Numbered from the stretch's first letter, positions 16,119 to 26,174 are shown. The stretch is DNA of 39,780 bases from Catellatospora coxensis (GCF_016862635.1 NZ_BONI01000083.1:1-39780), one strand, 5' to 3'. Notes: generated from the sequence alone by a model not told the origin. Made by a program: numbers and translations.

Positions 16119-16186
16119 GCCCTCTCCTCGCTGCGCTCGTCGTCGGCATGACCCAGACTCATGACTCGCTCGTAGAACTCGCTCAT
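16115..16186 (-). CDS. 23-codon micro-ORF of the 68-bp coupling repeat, copy 3
   Basis: Minus-strand frame beginning MSEFYERVM and ending DERSEERA. Its ATG overlaps the padR stop (16183-16185) and its TGA overlaps the ATG of the HAAS gene at 16118, again 68 nt start to start. CATGCC/GGCATG pairing covers the downstream start codon. Confidence 0.6.
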   Translation of the reverse strand: MSEFYERVMSLGHADDERSEERA

Positions 16187-16506
16187 GCCGGCTCCCTCAG
16201 CAGGGTGTTCATCGTGGAGGCGAACTCGCGCCAGACGTCGCCGCCCTGCTTGAGCTGGGTGCGGCCGGCCGGGTTGAGCGCGTAGTACTTGCGGTGCGGG
16301 CCCTCCTCGGAAGGCACCACGTACGTGGTGAGGTAGCCGGCCGCGAACAGCCGGCGCAGGGTGCCGTAGACGGAGGCGTCGCCGATCTCGGTCAGCCCGG
16401 CGGTGCGCAGGCGGCGGAGGATGTCGTACCCGTAGCCGTCGTCGTCGCGCAGCACGGCGAGCACGGCCAGGTCGAGGACCCCCTTGAGCAGTTGGGTGGT
16501 ATCCAC
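16183..16506 (-). CDS. PadR family transcriptional regulator
   Basis: 107-residue winged-helix repressor (MDTTQLLKGVLDLAVLAVL... start). The recognition region is DASVYGTLRRLFAAGYL, and the wing reads VVPSEEGPHRKYYALNPAGR. The protein is almost all DNA-binding domain plus a short C-terminal helix, as in PadR-s2 proteins. I prefer GTG 16506 over GTG 16515 because TACTGT lies 7 nt before it (leaderless pattern). The TACTGTGC direct repeat over the promoter suggests autoregulation. Its product probably responds to the HAAS membrane partner encoded just downstream. Confidence 0.88.
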   Translation of the reverse strand: MDTTQLLKGVLDLAVLAVLRDDDGYGYDILRRLRTAGLTEIGDASVYGTLRRLFAAGYLTTYVVPSEEGPHRKYYALNPAGRTQLKQGGDVWREFASTMNTLLREPA

Positions 16507-16511
16507 GCTCA

Positions 16512-16537
16512 GCACAGTAGTTCGCTATGCACAGTAC
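16512..16537 (-). promoter_or_regulatory. Direct-repeat operator and -10 of padR
   Basis: On the minus strand, TACTGTGC occurs twice, separated by 9 nt (ATAGCGAAC). The downstream copy contains TACTGT, placed 7 nt before GTG 16506 like a leaderless -10, so a regulator bound to the repeat would block RNA polymerase. Autoregulation is inferred. Confidence 0.5.
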
Positions 16538-16576
16538 CGCAAGCAGCGGACTACCTCGTGGCGCGTAATGTGCTGG

Positions 16577-17476
16577 TCAGTCGTGGATGGAGGCGGCGAT
16601 GCCGTCGAGGATGTCGTGTTCGGAGACGACGATCTCGTCGAAGCCGGTCTGCCGCATGATCTCTCGCAGGATCAGCCCACCCGCGATGATCACGTCTACC
16701 CGGCCCGGGTGCATCACCGGGATCGCCGCCCGCGTGCCGTGGTCCATCGCGGACAGCTCCGCGGCCAGCCGCTCGATCGTCACGGCGGGCAGCACCGAGT
16801 GGTGGATCCGGGCCGGGTCGTAGCGGTCCAGGCCCAGCGCGATGCCGGCCAGCGTGGTGACCGTGCCCGCCACCCCGACCAGCGTGGCCGGGCCGGTGCC
16901 CACGTGGGCCAGCGCCCGCGCCACGGCGGCGTCGATGTCGGCGGTGGCCGCGTCGAGCTGCGCGGATGTAGGCGGATCGGTGGGCAGGTGACGTTCGGTC
17001 ATGCGTACGCAGCCGATGTCCATGCTGATCGAGCTGTCCACCGTACGGTGGCCCCGGACGAACTCGGTCGAGCCGCCGCCGATGTCCACCACCAGGTACG
17101 GCCCGCTGCCGTCCAGCCCGCTGACCGCGCCCCCGAAGGACAGCGCGGCCTCCTCGGTGCCGGTGATGACCTCGGCCGGCTGCCCGAGCGTGGCGCGCAC
17201 CATGTCGTGGAAGTCCGCCGCGTTCGCCGCGTCGCGGGTGGCGCTGGTGGCGACCATGCGGATGCGGCTCACCCCGTGCGACTCGATGAGCCCGCGGTAC
17301 TCGGTCAGCGCGACCCGGGTGCGCTCGATCGCTGCCGGGTCGAGGCGGCCGGTGCGGTCCACGCCCGCGCCCAGGCGCACGATGCGCATCAGGCGTTCGA
17401 CGTCGCGGCCGTCGGCGGTGATCAGCAGGCGGATCGAGTTGGTGCCACAGTCGATCGCGGCGACGGCATCTCCCAC
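16577..17476 (-). CDS. ppx: Ppx/GppA phosphatase (exopolyphosphatase)
   Basis: 299-residue member of the ASKHA-fold Ppx/GppA family that hydrolyses polyphosphate or pppGpp. Phosphate 1 motif: AAIDCGTNSIRLLI (6-19). Phosphate 2 motif: LVVDIGGGSTEFV (~130). The adenosine-region GVAGTVTTLAGIAL is near ~200. The short form lacks the C-terminal HD domain, as in mycobacterial Ppx1. GTG 17476 has TAGGGT 6 nt upstream. It belongs to the eno-FtsB-DUF501 neighbourhood common in actinobacteria but is separated from argA by a hairpin repeat. Confidence 0.88.
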   Translation of the reverse strand: MGDAVAAIDCGTNSIRLLITADGRDVERLMRIVRLGAGVDRTGRLDPAAIERTRVALTEYRGLIESHGVSRIRMVATSATRDAANAADFHDMVRATLGQPAEVITGTEEAALSFGGAVSGLDGSGPYLVVDIGGGSTEFVRGHRTVDSSISMDIGCVRMTERHLPTDPPTSAQLDAATADIDAAVARALAHVGTGPATLVGVAGTVTTLAGIALGLDRYDPARIHHSVLPAVTIERLAAELSAMDHGTRAAIPVMHPGRVDVIIAGGLILREIMRQTGFDEIVVSEHDILDGIAASIHD

Positions 17477-17482
17477 GTCACC

Positions 17483-17488
17483 ACCCTA
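17483..17488 (-). promoter_or_regulatory. -10 box TAGGGT for leaderless ppx mRNA
   Basis: TAGGGT on the minus strand ends 6 nt before GTG 17476. It lies directly beside the hairpin repeat at 17491, so a new transcript can start right after the upstream one is terminated. Confidence 0.5.
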
Positions 17489-17490
17489 CA

Positions 17491-17545
17491 GCCGTTAAGA
17501 AGGGCACCTTCCACTACGTATAACGATGTGAAGGTGCCCTTCCTT
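17491..17545. repeat. GTTAAGAAGGGCACC hairpin repeat, copy 2
   Basis: Outer arms AAGGGCACCTTC/GAAGGTGCCCTT (12 bp) are identical to copy 1 at 2358. The inner part (CACTACGTATAACGATGT) differs and pairs only partly. It abuts the argA stop codon at 17546, as copy 1 abuts the stop of the gene at 2415. Likely a mobile-like repeat used as terminator. Confidence 0.8.
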
Positions 17546-18049
17546 TCACAAGTGGAGGAGCATGCGGGTGTTGCCGAGGGTGTTGGGTTTGACGCGTTCG
17601 AGGCCGAGGAATTCGGCTACGCCTTCGTCGTAGGAGCGGAGGAGCTGCTCGTAGACGGGTGGGGGGACGGGGGCGCCGTCGATCTCGGTGAAGCCGAAGG
17701 AGGCGAAGAAGCGGGTCTCGAAGGTCAGCACGAAGACGCGGCGTACGCCGAGCTCGCGGGCGTCGTCGAGGAGGGCTTCGACGATCTGGTGGCCGACGCG
17801 GCGGCCGCGCCAGGTCGCGTCCACGGCGACGGTGCGGATCTCGGCCAGGTCCTCCCAGAGCACGTGCAGCGCGCCGCAGCCGACGACCGCGCCGTCGTCG
17901 TCGACGGCCACCCGGAACTCCGGCACGTCCTCGTATATCGCGACGGTGGCCTTGCTCAGCAGCCGGCGCTCACCGCTGTAGGTGTCGATCAGGCGGCGGA
18001 TGCCGCGCACGTCGGCGGTGCGGGCCTTGCGTACGGTCAGCTCACTCAA
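17546..18049 (-). CDS. argA: Amino-acid N-acetyltransferase (short N-acetylglutamate synthase)
   Basis: 167-residue GNAT enzyme making N-acetylglutamate from glutamate and acetyl-CoA, the first step of arginine synthesis. The sequence closely follows the mycobacterial stand-alone ArgA pattern: VVGCGALHVLWEDLAEIRTVAVD (~55-77), acetyl-CoA loop WRGRRVGHQIVEALL, VFVLTFETRFFASFGF, and the C-terminal VAEFLGLERVKPNTLGNTRMLL. It lacks the kinase-like domain of classical ArgA. It starts with TTG 18049, overlapping the DUF501 stop by 8 nt, so translation is coupled. No other arg gene is adjacent. Confidence 0.85.
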   Translation of the reverse strand: MSELTVRKARTADVRGIRRLIDTYSGERRLLSKATVAIYEDVPEFRVAVDDDGAVVGCGALHVLWEDLAEIRTVAVDATWRGRRVGHQIVEALLDDARELGVRRVFVLTFETRFFASFGFTEIDGAPVPPPVYEQLLRSYDEGVAEFLGLERVKPNTLGNTRMLLHL

Positions 18050-18560
18050 CGCAGGGACCCGCCGTCCACCACGGCTCGACCAGCGCGATCACCTCGTCGC
18101 CGAACGGGTTCACCCCCGGGCCGGCGGCCAGCGCGTGGCCCAGGTGCACGTGCAGGCACTTGACCCGGTCGGGCATGCCGCCCGCGGAGACGTTCTCGAT
18201 CTCCGGCACGTTCCCGATCGCCTCGCGGCGGGTCAGGTAGTCCTCGTGCGCCTTCAGGTACGCGGCGCGCAGCTCCGGATCGGTGCGCAGCTGCTCGTTC
18301 ATCTCCTTCATCAGCCCGGCCGACTCCAGCCGGCTGCACTCCGCGGTCGCCCGCGGGCAGGTCAGGTAGAACAGCGTCGGGAACGGAGTGCCGTCGGGCA
18401 GCCGGGGCACCGTCTCCACCACGTCGGGCTTGCCGCACGGGCAGCGGTGCGCCACCGCCCGGGTGCCGCGCGTGGGGCGGCCGAGCTGGGCGCGGACCGC
18501 GGCGAGATCGGACTCGGTCGCCTCCTGCCGCGTCGGCGCCGGCACGAGGTCGCGATCCAT
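18042..18560 (-). CDS. DUF501 domain-containing protein
   Basis: 172 residues. Conserved cysteine/histidine motifs are HRCPCGKPDVVET (~37-49), YLTCPRATAECSRLES (~68-83) and VKCLHVHLGHALAAG (~142-156). These suggest metal binding. The family is found in actinobacteria and some Firmicutes next to eno and ftsB; its function is unknown. ATG 18560 is 8 nt after the FtsB-like gene's stop, so the genes form an operon with argA. Confidence 0.87.
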   Translation of the reverse strand: MDRDLVPAPTRQEATESDLAAVRAQLGRPTRGTRAVAHRCPCGKPDVVETVPRLPDGTPFPTLFYLTCPRATAECSRLESAGLMKEMNEQLRTDPELRAAYLKAHEDYLTRREAIGNVPEIENVSAGGMPDRVKCLHVHLGHALAAGPGVNPFGDEVIALVEPWWTAGPCVE

Positions 18561-18568
18561 GGGTGCTC

Positions 18569-19132
18569 CTAGTTCTTCTGCTCCGGCTCCGGGTCCAGGC
18601 GGGTCCAGAGCTTGCCGTACCAGCTGTCGGGCTCGGCGGGCGGCGGCGGTTTCGGGGTCTGGTCCTGGTCGGTCTTGCCGTCCGGGTCCCAGATCGGGAT
18701 CAGCGGGGTCTGCCCCGGGGAGACCCAGAAGAAGCGGCGGCGGACCTGAGCCTTGATGTACTCGTCGTCCTTCCACTTCTCGGCCTGGCGCTCCAGCCCC
18801 GCGATGCGCTCCTGCTGCTCCAGCTGCGACTGCCGCATCGCATCGATCTCGGCGAGCTGGGTGAGGTAGACGCGCACCGGGTAGGCGTAGCCCAGCGCCA
18901 GCGCCGCGAGGATCACCAGCAGCGCGGTGGCCCGGCCGGTGAGGCCGTGCGGGTTGGGGGCGCTGGTGCGTTTGGCCGCTCCGGCGGCGGCGGCGCGGCG
19001 GGCGGCGGCGGGACGGCTCTGCGAGCGCTCGCCCTCCCGGGTGCGCACGGAGGCGGTGCCGCGGGCGCTGCCCCGGGCGCCGCCCTGGGGGCGGCGCACC
19101 GGCCCCTGTCCTCCAGGCTGTCGCCGCTGCAT
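18569..19132 (-). CDS. Septum formation initiator (FtsB/DivIC family)
   Basis: 187 residues. A long basic, Gly/Arg/Ala-rich cytosolic start (~60 residues) precedes a single transmembrane segment (ATALLVILAALALGYAYPV, ~68-86). An extracytoplasmic coiled coil (LAEIDAMRQSQLEQQERIA...) and the family block YIKAQVRRRFFWVSPGQTP follow, then a Pro-rich tail. FtsB/DivIC bridges the FtsQ-FtsL complex of the divisome. I take ATG 19132, which follows GGGGGGAGG; the longer frame to 19171 enters the hairpin at 19153-19204. Conserved position next to eno supports the call. Confidence 0.87.
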   Translation of the reverse strand: MQRRQPGGQGPVRRPQGGARGSARGTASVRTREGERSQSRPAAARRAAAAGAAKRTSAPNPHGLTGRATALLVILAALALGYAYPVRVYLTQLAEIDAMRQSQLEQQERIAGLERQAEKWKDDEYIKAQVRRRFFWVSPGQTPLIPIWDPDGKTDQDQTPKPPPPAEPDSWYGKLWTRLDPEPEQKN

Positions 19133-19152
19133 CACCCCTCCCCCCTGCGCGA

Positions 19153-19204
19153 TGATCGAAGCTCCTTCCACGTCCGGCGTGGAGCATGAAAGGAGCTTCG
19201 ATCA
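19153..19204 (-). terminator. Hairpin between eno and the FtsB-like gene
   Basis: 15-bp perfect outer stem TGATCGAAGCTCCTT/AAGGAGCTTCGATCA encloses a second small stem CCACG/CGTGG. It lies 58 nt past the eno stop and 20 nt before the FtsB-like start. It may terminate eno transcription partially or act in the ftsB leader. Confidence 0.65.
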
Positions 19205-19261
19205 CATGCTAGGCCCTGTGCCGCGACAGCGTCACAGACCCGCGCGGTTGCTTACGTTCGC

Positions 19262-21407
<2,146 letters not shown>

Positions 21408-21448
21408 GGGCGACAGCTTCCCCCATCGCGCCTGCGCCGCGCAAACCT

Positions 21449-23065
21449 TCACAGGCCGAGCAGTGTGCGCAGGTGGCGAGGGGCGGGCGAGCCGTACGAC
21501 AGCATGCGGTCGTGCCATTCACGCGGCGTGACGCCGGCCGGACGTCGCCTCGCGATCTCGGCGACCTCCGCCCAGCCCACGAAGTACGTCGAGAGCTGTG
21601 TCGAGGACAGCAGCGAGCGCCGCCACTTGCCGGCCGCCTCGCCCTCCTCCTGGAAGCCGCGGTCCAGCATGAGCGCCATGCCGTCGGCCTCGCTGAGGTC
21701 CTCGCAGTGCACGAGCTGGTCGAGGATCGCGTTGATGCTGCTGCGCAGCTGCATCTTCAGCTGGGTGGCCCGCACCGGCAGGCCGCCGTATCCACGTTCG
21801 ACCATCGCCTGCTCCGCGTAGACGGCCCAGCCCTCGATGAACGTGCCGGAGCGGCCCAGCGCCCGCACCCGGGTGCTGCCCCGGTAGCGGCGGGCGTGCG
21901 CCAGCTGCAGGAAGTGCCCCGGCATGGCCTCGTGCACGGTCAGGTTGCGGATGGCGTGGTCGTTGTACTCGCGGTAGAACGACTCGACCCGCTGCGCGGG
22001 CCAGCCCGCCGGGGTCGGCGCGATGCAGTAGAACGTGGGCACCACCGCGGTCTCCAGCGCGCCCGGCGGGTCGCAGTAGGCCACCGCCACGCCCCGCGAG
22101 AACTCGGGCATCTCCTCGATGACCAGCGGATCGTCGATGAGGGTGATCAGGTCGTGCTCGCGGACGAACGCGGTGGTCTCCTCGACCGCGTGGTACGCCA
22201 GGCCCACGATCGAGTCGTTGTCCGGGTGCTCGGCGGCGATCAGGTCCAGGGCGCGGCGCACCGTCTCGTCGTCGGCCTTGCCGCCGACCAGCTCGACGGC
22301 GACCTCGCGCAGCTCGGCGGTGACCCGCTCGAGGTTGTCCTGCGCCCGCTTGAGCACCTCCGCGGCGCCCAGCTCCGTGTCCAGGGTGTGCCACAGCTTG
22401 GCCTCCCAGAGCCGGCGGCCCAGCCGCGGGTCCCGGCCCTCGCCGCGCTCGGCCTGCGTGGCGCACCAGGCCGCGAAGTCGTCGAGCGCCAGCACCGCCT
22501 CCGCCGCGACCAGCTGCATCTGCTCGGCCAGGCCCGGCTCCTGCAGCAGCAGCCGGGGCAGCTCCTCGCGCACCAGCGCGGCGGTGCCCGCGAACTGGCC
22601 GGCCGCGGTCTCCAGGTGGATCCGGGGCGCGTCGCGCAGCACCGTACGCGCCGTGGCCAGCGCGTCGGGCACCTGGAGCAGCCGGCCCGCCAGCGCGTGC
22701 AGGCGCTGCTCGACCGGGGCGAACGGCCGGGCCATCAGCGCGTGCAGCAGCGCGCCCGGGTTGTGCCGCAGCGGGTTCCACTGGTGCGAGCGCACCTCGG
22801 TCAGCTCGAACAGCTGACGGTCGACCAGTGAGCTGAGGATGGCGTGGTCGACTCGCTCCTCGTCGTCCAGCGAGTCCGCGTCCACCTGCGACAGCGCGTC
22901 GGCCGCGTCTCGCAGCATGTTGACGTCGGCGGTGGTGCCGTCGGGCGACAGGTCCGGCAGGCGGTCGTCGAAGCGGTGGTCACCGGCCGAGGCGGCCAGC
23001 TCGGGCGACGACTCCAGCAGGGCGTCGGCGATGTGCTCCGCCAGCGGTGCGAACTCCAGCGTCAT
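21449..23065 (-). CDS. DUF885 domain-containing protein (putative zinc peptidase)
   Basis: 538 residues. The DUF885 signature HEAMPGHFLQLAHARRY (~375) carries histidines and a glutamate of the HExxxGH type, and a downstream FIEGWAVYAEQAMVE provides the third metal ligand. This is a gluzincin-like arrangement also seen in carboxypeptidase Taq relatives. No signal peptide is seen, so it is probably cytosolic. ATG 23065 is preceded 6 nt upstream by TACGTT, a leaderless pattern; the longer frame enters the 75-bp repeat. The substrate is unknown. Confidence 0.85.
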   Translation of the reverse strand: MTLEFAPLAEHIADALLESSPELAASAGDHRFDDRLPDLSPDGTTADVNMLRDAADALSQVDADSLDDEERVDHAILSSLVDRQLFELTEVRSHQWNPLRHNPGALLHALMARPFAPVEQRLHALAGRLLQVPDALATARTVLRDAPRIHLETAAGQFAGTAALVREELPRLLLQEPGLAEQMQLVAAEAVLALDDFAAWCATQAERGEGRDPRLGRRLWEAKLWHTLDTELGAAEVLKRAQDNLERVTAELREVAVELVGGKADDETVRRALDLIAAEHPDNDSIVGLAYHAVEETTAFVREHDLITLIDDPLVIEEMPEFSRGVAVAYCDPPGALETAVVPTFYCIAPTPAGWPAQRVESFYREYNDHAIRNLTVHEAMPGHFLQLAHARRYRGSTRVRALGRSGTFIEGWAVYAEQAMVERGYGGLPVRATQLKMQLRSSINAILDQLVHCEDLSEADGMALMLDRGFQEEGEAAGKWRRSLLSSTQLSTYFVGWAEVAEIARRRPAGVTPREWHDRMLSYGSPAPRHLRTLLGL

Positions 23066-23071
23066 CGCCTC

Positions 23072-23077
23072 AACGTA
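23072..23077 (-). promoter_or_regulatory. -10 box TACGTT for leaderless DUF885 mRNA
   Basis: TACGTT on the minus strand ends 6 nt before ATG 23065; no ribosome-binding site lies between. It lies 14 nt from the 75-bp repeat copy at 23092. Confidence 0.45.
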
Positions 23078-23091
23078 CCCGCCGCCCCCGC

Positions 23092-23166
23092 GATCGCTCG
23101 ACTTGCCAGGCACCTGTGCGTATCTTGACCGCTCTTTCGCCCACTTGCCGGGCAAGTCGGACGATC
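23092..23166 (+). repeat. 75-bp palindromic intergenic repeat, copy 2
   Basis: GATCGCTCGACTTGCC...GGGCAAGTCGGACGATC with core GCGTATCTTGACC. It lies between DUF885 and mazG. The mazG stop codon (23165-23167) overlaps its last bases, so the unit may also act as the mazG terminator. Same orientation as copies 1 and 3. Confidence 0.88.
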
Positions 23167-24100
23167 AAGACCCGTTCGTGACCGTGTCGGCGTAGTGGTG
23201 GAGTTCCTCGCGGAGGGCGGCTTCGGGGTCGGCGCCGGCGCCGGCGGCGGCGACCAGGGCGAGCAGGCGGCCGCCGAGGGTGTCGGACGGCGCGGGTTCG
23301 GGCAGGCCGTGGCGGCGGGCGCGGGAGAGCAGCTTGGCGGCCAGTGTCAGGGAGGGCAGCGACCAGGTCACCCCGTCCAGCGGTGCGCGCTCGCCGCCCT
23401 TCTCCTCGGCCTTGACGCGCTCCCAGGTGGCGATGATCTCCTCGATGTCCTCGGCCGGGGTGTCCGCGAACACGTGCGGGTTGCGGCGGATCATCTTGGC
23501 CACGAAGTCACCGGCCACGTCGTCGACGTTCCAGCGCTCGTCCTCGGGCAGCTCCTGGGCGAGCTGGGCGTGGAACAGCACCTGCAGCAGCACGTCGCCC
23601 ATCTCGTCGCGCACCGCCGCGTGGTCCCCGGCGACGATCGCGTCGTACGCCTCGTACGCCTCTTCCAGCAGGTACTTCGCCAGGGTGCGGTGGGTCTGCT
23701 CGCGCCGCCAGGGATCGCTGCTCTGCAACCGGTCGGTGACCGCCACCGCGTCGAGCAGGCGCGCGCCGGGCGGGTCCCAGGAGCCGTACATCAGCTCCAG
23801 CTCGGCGAGGCCGGGTTCACGGGCCAGCCGCAGGCCGAGTTCGCGGGCGAGGGACTCGTCGCCGCCCGGCCCGGCCAGCCACACGGCCACCGGCTGCGCC
23901 GCGTCGAGCAGCGTCGCCGCGCTCGCGTCCGGGACGACGGCGACCGCCGCGCCTGAGGCACGCAGGGCGGCGGTGTGCTCGTTCTCCGCGCCGGTCAGCA
24001 CCGGATGTGCCCGTACGACGTCCCACGCGGCTGCCGTGAGCAGCCCCGCGGGCATCCGCGGGGACGTGACGAGCAGGATGATCCGGCGGTCAGCCGTCAC
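23165..24100 (-). CDS. mazG: Nucleoside triphosphate pyrophosphohydrolase MazG
   Basis: 311 residues. The MazG helical domain (~130-260) contains LEEAYEAYDAI and the second metal-binding block DEMGDVLLQVLFHAQLA, and IRRNPHVFADTP follows. It cleaves (d)NTPs to NMP and PPi, clearing damaged nucleotides. An N-terminal ~125-residue extension (LLVTSPRMPAGLLTAAAW...) is the Rossmann-like domain usual in actinobacterial MazG. The start GTG 24100 overlaps the preceding stop as GTGA, giving an operon with the SurA-N-like lipoprotein. Confidence 0.92.
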   Translation of the reverse strand: MTADRRIILLVTSPRMPAGLLTAAAWDVVRAHPVLTGAENEHTAALRASGAAVAVVPDASAATLLDAAQPVAVWLAGPGGDESLARELGLRLAREPGLAELELMYGSWDPPGARLLDAVAVTDRLQSSDPWRREQTHRTLAKYLLEEAYEAYDAIVAGDHAAVRDEMGDVLLQVLFHAQLAQELPEDERWNVDDVAGDFVAKMIRRNPHVFADTPAEDIEEIIATWERVKAEEKGGERAPLDGVTWSLPSLTLAAKLLSRARRHGLPEPAPSDTLGGRLLALVAAAGAGADPEAALREELHHYADTVTNGS

Positions 24101-24780
24101 TGCTGAGGCTGGGGCTCGGCGGCCGCGTCCGTCGGGAGCACGCCGTCCTCGACCGCGTCGGCCGGCTGGCCGAGGCCGAGGCTGAGCGCCGGACCCTGGT
24201 TGAAGCTGAGCACGGCGAAGTTCATCGGCCGGTAGCGCGGGTTGACCGAGACGTTCATGGCCTCCGCGGTGTCCTTCAGCACGTTGCGCTTGGCCAGCGC
24301 ATCGCCCAGCTCGCCGCTCTGGGCCAGCTGCGGGGCGACCTTGTCGAAGCTGTTGGCCGGGTCGGCGGCGTTGATCGCGCCGACCGCCACGCCGTTGTCG
24401 TAGACCTCGCGCAGCTCCGCGGGGGTCGGCTGGACGCCCTTGACCGGCAGGTTCTCGCGGCAGTTCTGCAGGCTCTGCTGCAGGCCGGCCAGCGCGGGCT
24501 GGCCCGGCTGGGTCTGCACGGGCGGCAGGGTCGCCTTCAGATCCGCGGCGGCGCGCTTGCAGACCTCGTCGAGCACCAGCAGCTGCACGACCTGGTAGCG
24601 GTCGGGCACGGCCTGCGGATCGATGTTCGGGATCTTCTTGACCTCGTCGATCAGGTCCGTCACCTGCTCCTCGGTGAACGTGGTGTCCCCCGCGTACGCG
24701 GCGACGTTCGGATTCGACCGGCAGGCGGTCAGGGCCAGCAGGGCGACGGCGATGCCGGCCGCGGCGGTCAGACGGCGCAC
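24097..24780 (-). CDS. SurA N-terminal-like lipoprotein (chaperone/foldase-related)
   Basis: 227 residues with signal peptide and lipobox ALTAC (~16-20). The mature part VAAYAGDTTFTEEQVTDLIDEVKKIPNI matches the start of SurA_N/PrsA-type foldases (a short substrate-binding helix set). No parvulin PPIase domain follows, so it is at most a chaperone. The C-terminus is Pro/Gln-rich. GTG 24780 with GGAGG 5 nt upstream is preferred to the longer 24822 start. Location next to mazG and near mfd is conserved in related actinobacteria as far as I recall. Confidence 0.75.
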   Translation of the reverse strand: MRRLTAAAGIAVALLALTACRSNPNVAAYAGDTTFTEEQVTDLIDEVKKIPNIDPQAVPDRYQVVQLLVLDEVCKRAAADLKATLPPVQTQPGQPALAGLQQSLQNCRENLPVKGVQPTPAELREVYDNGVAVGAINAADPANSFDKVAPQLAQSGELGDALAKRNVLKDTAEAMNVSVNPRYRPMNFAVLSFNQGPALSLGLGQPADAVEDGVLPTDAAAEPQPQQ

Positions 24781-24893
24781 GGAATCCTCCAGTGACAGGC
24801 GCTTACGCCGCCACTCTCTCACGAACGGCGACTCCGGGAGATCTCAGGGTGGATTCAGGTGTTCGGAGGGCGCGTAGACCCCCTCCGGCACGG

Positions 24894-24899
24894 CAGAAT
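24894..24899 (+). promoter_or_regulatory. Candidate -10 CAGAAT, leaderless spacing
   Basis: CAGAAT lies 7 nt before GTG 24907. It deviates from TANNNT at the first base, so this is the weakest member of the leaderless set. Confidence 0.3.
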
Positions 24900-24906
24900 T
24901 CCGCCC

Positions 24907-26085
24907 GTGACGACGCAGACGCTTCCTCGTACCACCTCGGGCTGGGTGGGCCTGGCCCGCAGTGGGCCCGACGCAGGCCAGGGCCCCGCGGTGGTCGCCG
25001 CCGTCTACCGGCTCTGGCTGGTCGCCTTCGCGCTGAAGATGCTGGGCTCGACCTGGGACATGTCGTGGCACTTCAAGTGGCTGCGCGACGACGCGGCCCC
25101 GCCGCACCTGCTGAACACCGCGGGTACGGTCATCGTGGTGGCCCTGGTGCTGTTCCAGGCGTACCACAACGTGGGCGTCGACAAGGCCGCGAAGCGTCTG
25201 ATGGTCGGCGGCACGGCGACGTTCCTGATCGCCATCCCGATCGACATCCTGAACCACCGGATCAACGGCCTGGACATCACGGCCTGGAGCGCCAGCCACG
25301 CCCTGCTGTACATCGGCACCGCGTTCATGCTGCTCGGCGTCGCCCGCGGCTACTGGATCTCCACCCCGCCCAGCCGCGCCCGCACCGTGGTCAGCGCCTT
25401 CATCTGGGGCTTCTTCCTGGAGAACGTCCTGTTCCCCAGCCAGCACCAGGAGTACGGCCAGCTCTCCCTGGAGAGCTGGCTGGCGGGCAAGCCCACCGCC
25501 GAGCCGATCCTGCTGCAGTTCGCTGCCGACCAGATCGGCCGCCCGGTCGACAAGATCGCGGTCACGGGCTTCGCGCTCCCGGTCGACTCCTGGGTCTACC
25601 CTGCCTGGATCACCGGCGCGGCGCTGCTGACGCTGGTCGCCGCCCGCGCGATCATCGGCGCGCGTTTCACCGCCACCGCCATCGCCGCCTCCTACGTGGC
25701 ATACCGCCTGGTCATGTGGGGGCTGCTGGCCGGCACGGGCTTCCCGAAGTCCATCCCGCCGCTGCTGCTGCTCGCCGGCGCGATCGCGATCGACATCGTC
25801 TTCCTCGCCTTCGCCGGTTCGCGCGGTAAGAAGTCGCTGATCCCGCAGCAGGCCGGGCCGGAGCGGGTCGCCGTCGCGAAGGGCTCGTCCGGGCTCGGCG
25901 TCGCTCTGGTCGCCGCGGTCTTCGGCGCCGCGGTCGCCACCGCGGCCACCGCGGGTGCGACCTGGCTGCAGGACTTCTTCATCGGCACCCCGCCGATCGA
26001 CTACCCCGCCTTCGGCTACGGCTTCGCCGTCCTCGCCCTCGGCTGGGCGATCATCGCCGTGGTCACCAACCGCCAGCGGGCCTGA
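24907..26085 (+). CDS. Uncharacterised polytopic membrane protein with histidine motifs
   Basis: 392 residues with about nine or ten hydrophobic segments. Conserved-looking blocks at membrane edges carry His, Asp and Trp: STWDMSWHFKWLRDDAAPPHLLNT (~45-68) and NHRINGLDITAWSASHALLY (~113-132). The two blocks echo one another (WD..WH...PPHLL and NH..GLD..WS.SHALL), as expected for an internally repeated metal- or heme-binding unit. I do not know a function. GTG 24907 is chosen, as the upstream ATG 24859 reads through the promoter region. It is divergent from the SurA-N-like gene and convergent with ogt, so it is an island between surA/mazG and mfd. Confidence 0.75.
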   Translation: MTTQTLPRTTSGWVGLARSGPDAGQGPAVVAAVYRLWLVAFALKMLGSTWDMSWHFKWLRDDAAPPHLLNTAGTVIVVALVLFQAYHNVGVDKAAKRLMVGGTATFLIAIPIDILNHRINGLDITAWSASHALLYIGTAFMLLGVARGYWISTPPSRARTVVSAFIWGFFLENVLFPSQHQEYGQLSLESWLAGKPTAEPILLQFAADQIGRPVDKIAVTGFALPVDSWVYPAWITGAALLTLVAARAIIGARFTATAIAASYVAYRLVMWGLLAGTGFPKSIPPLLLLAGAIAIDIVFLAFAGSRGKKSLIPQQAGPERVAVAKGSSGLGVALVAAVFGAAVATAATAGATWLQDFFIGTPPIDYPAFGYGFAVLALGWAIIAVVTNRQRA

Positions 26086-26098
26086 CCCCCCAGCTCGA

Positions 26099-26156
26099 CA
26101 ACTCTTAAAAACGTGCGGCCTCCCCGTCCTGGGAGGCCGCACGTTTTTAAGAGTTG
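26099..26156. terminator. Perfect bidirectional terminator
   Basis: 26-bp perfect inverted repeat with a 6-nt loop CGTCCT. Each arm carries GTGCGGCCTCCC next to a five-A/five-T tract, so both strands give a GC stem flanked by A and U runs. It lies between the convergent membrane-protein and ogt genes. Confidence 0.92.
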
Positions 26157-26174
26157 CGGCGTATGGCGAGCGGG

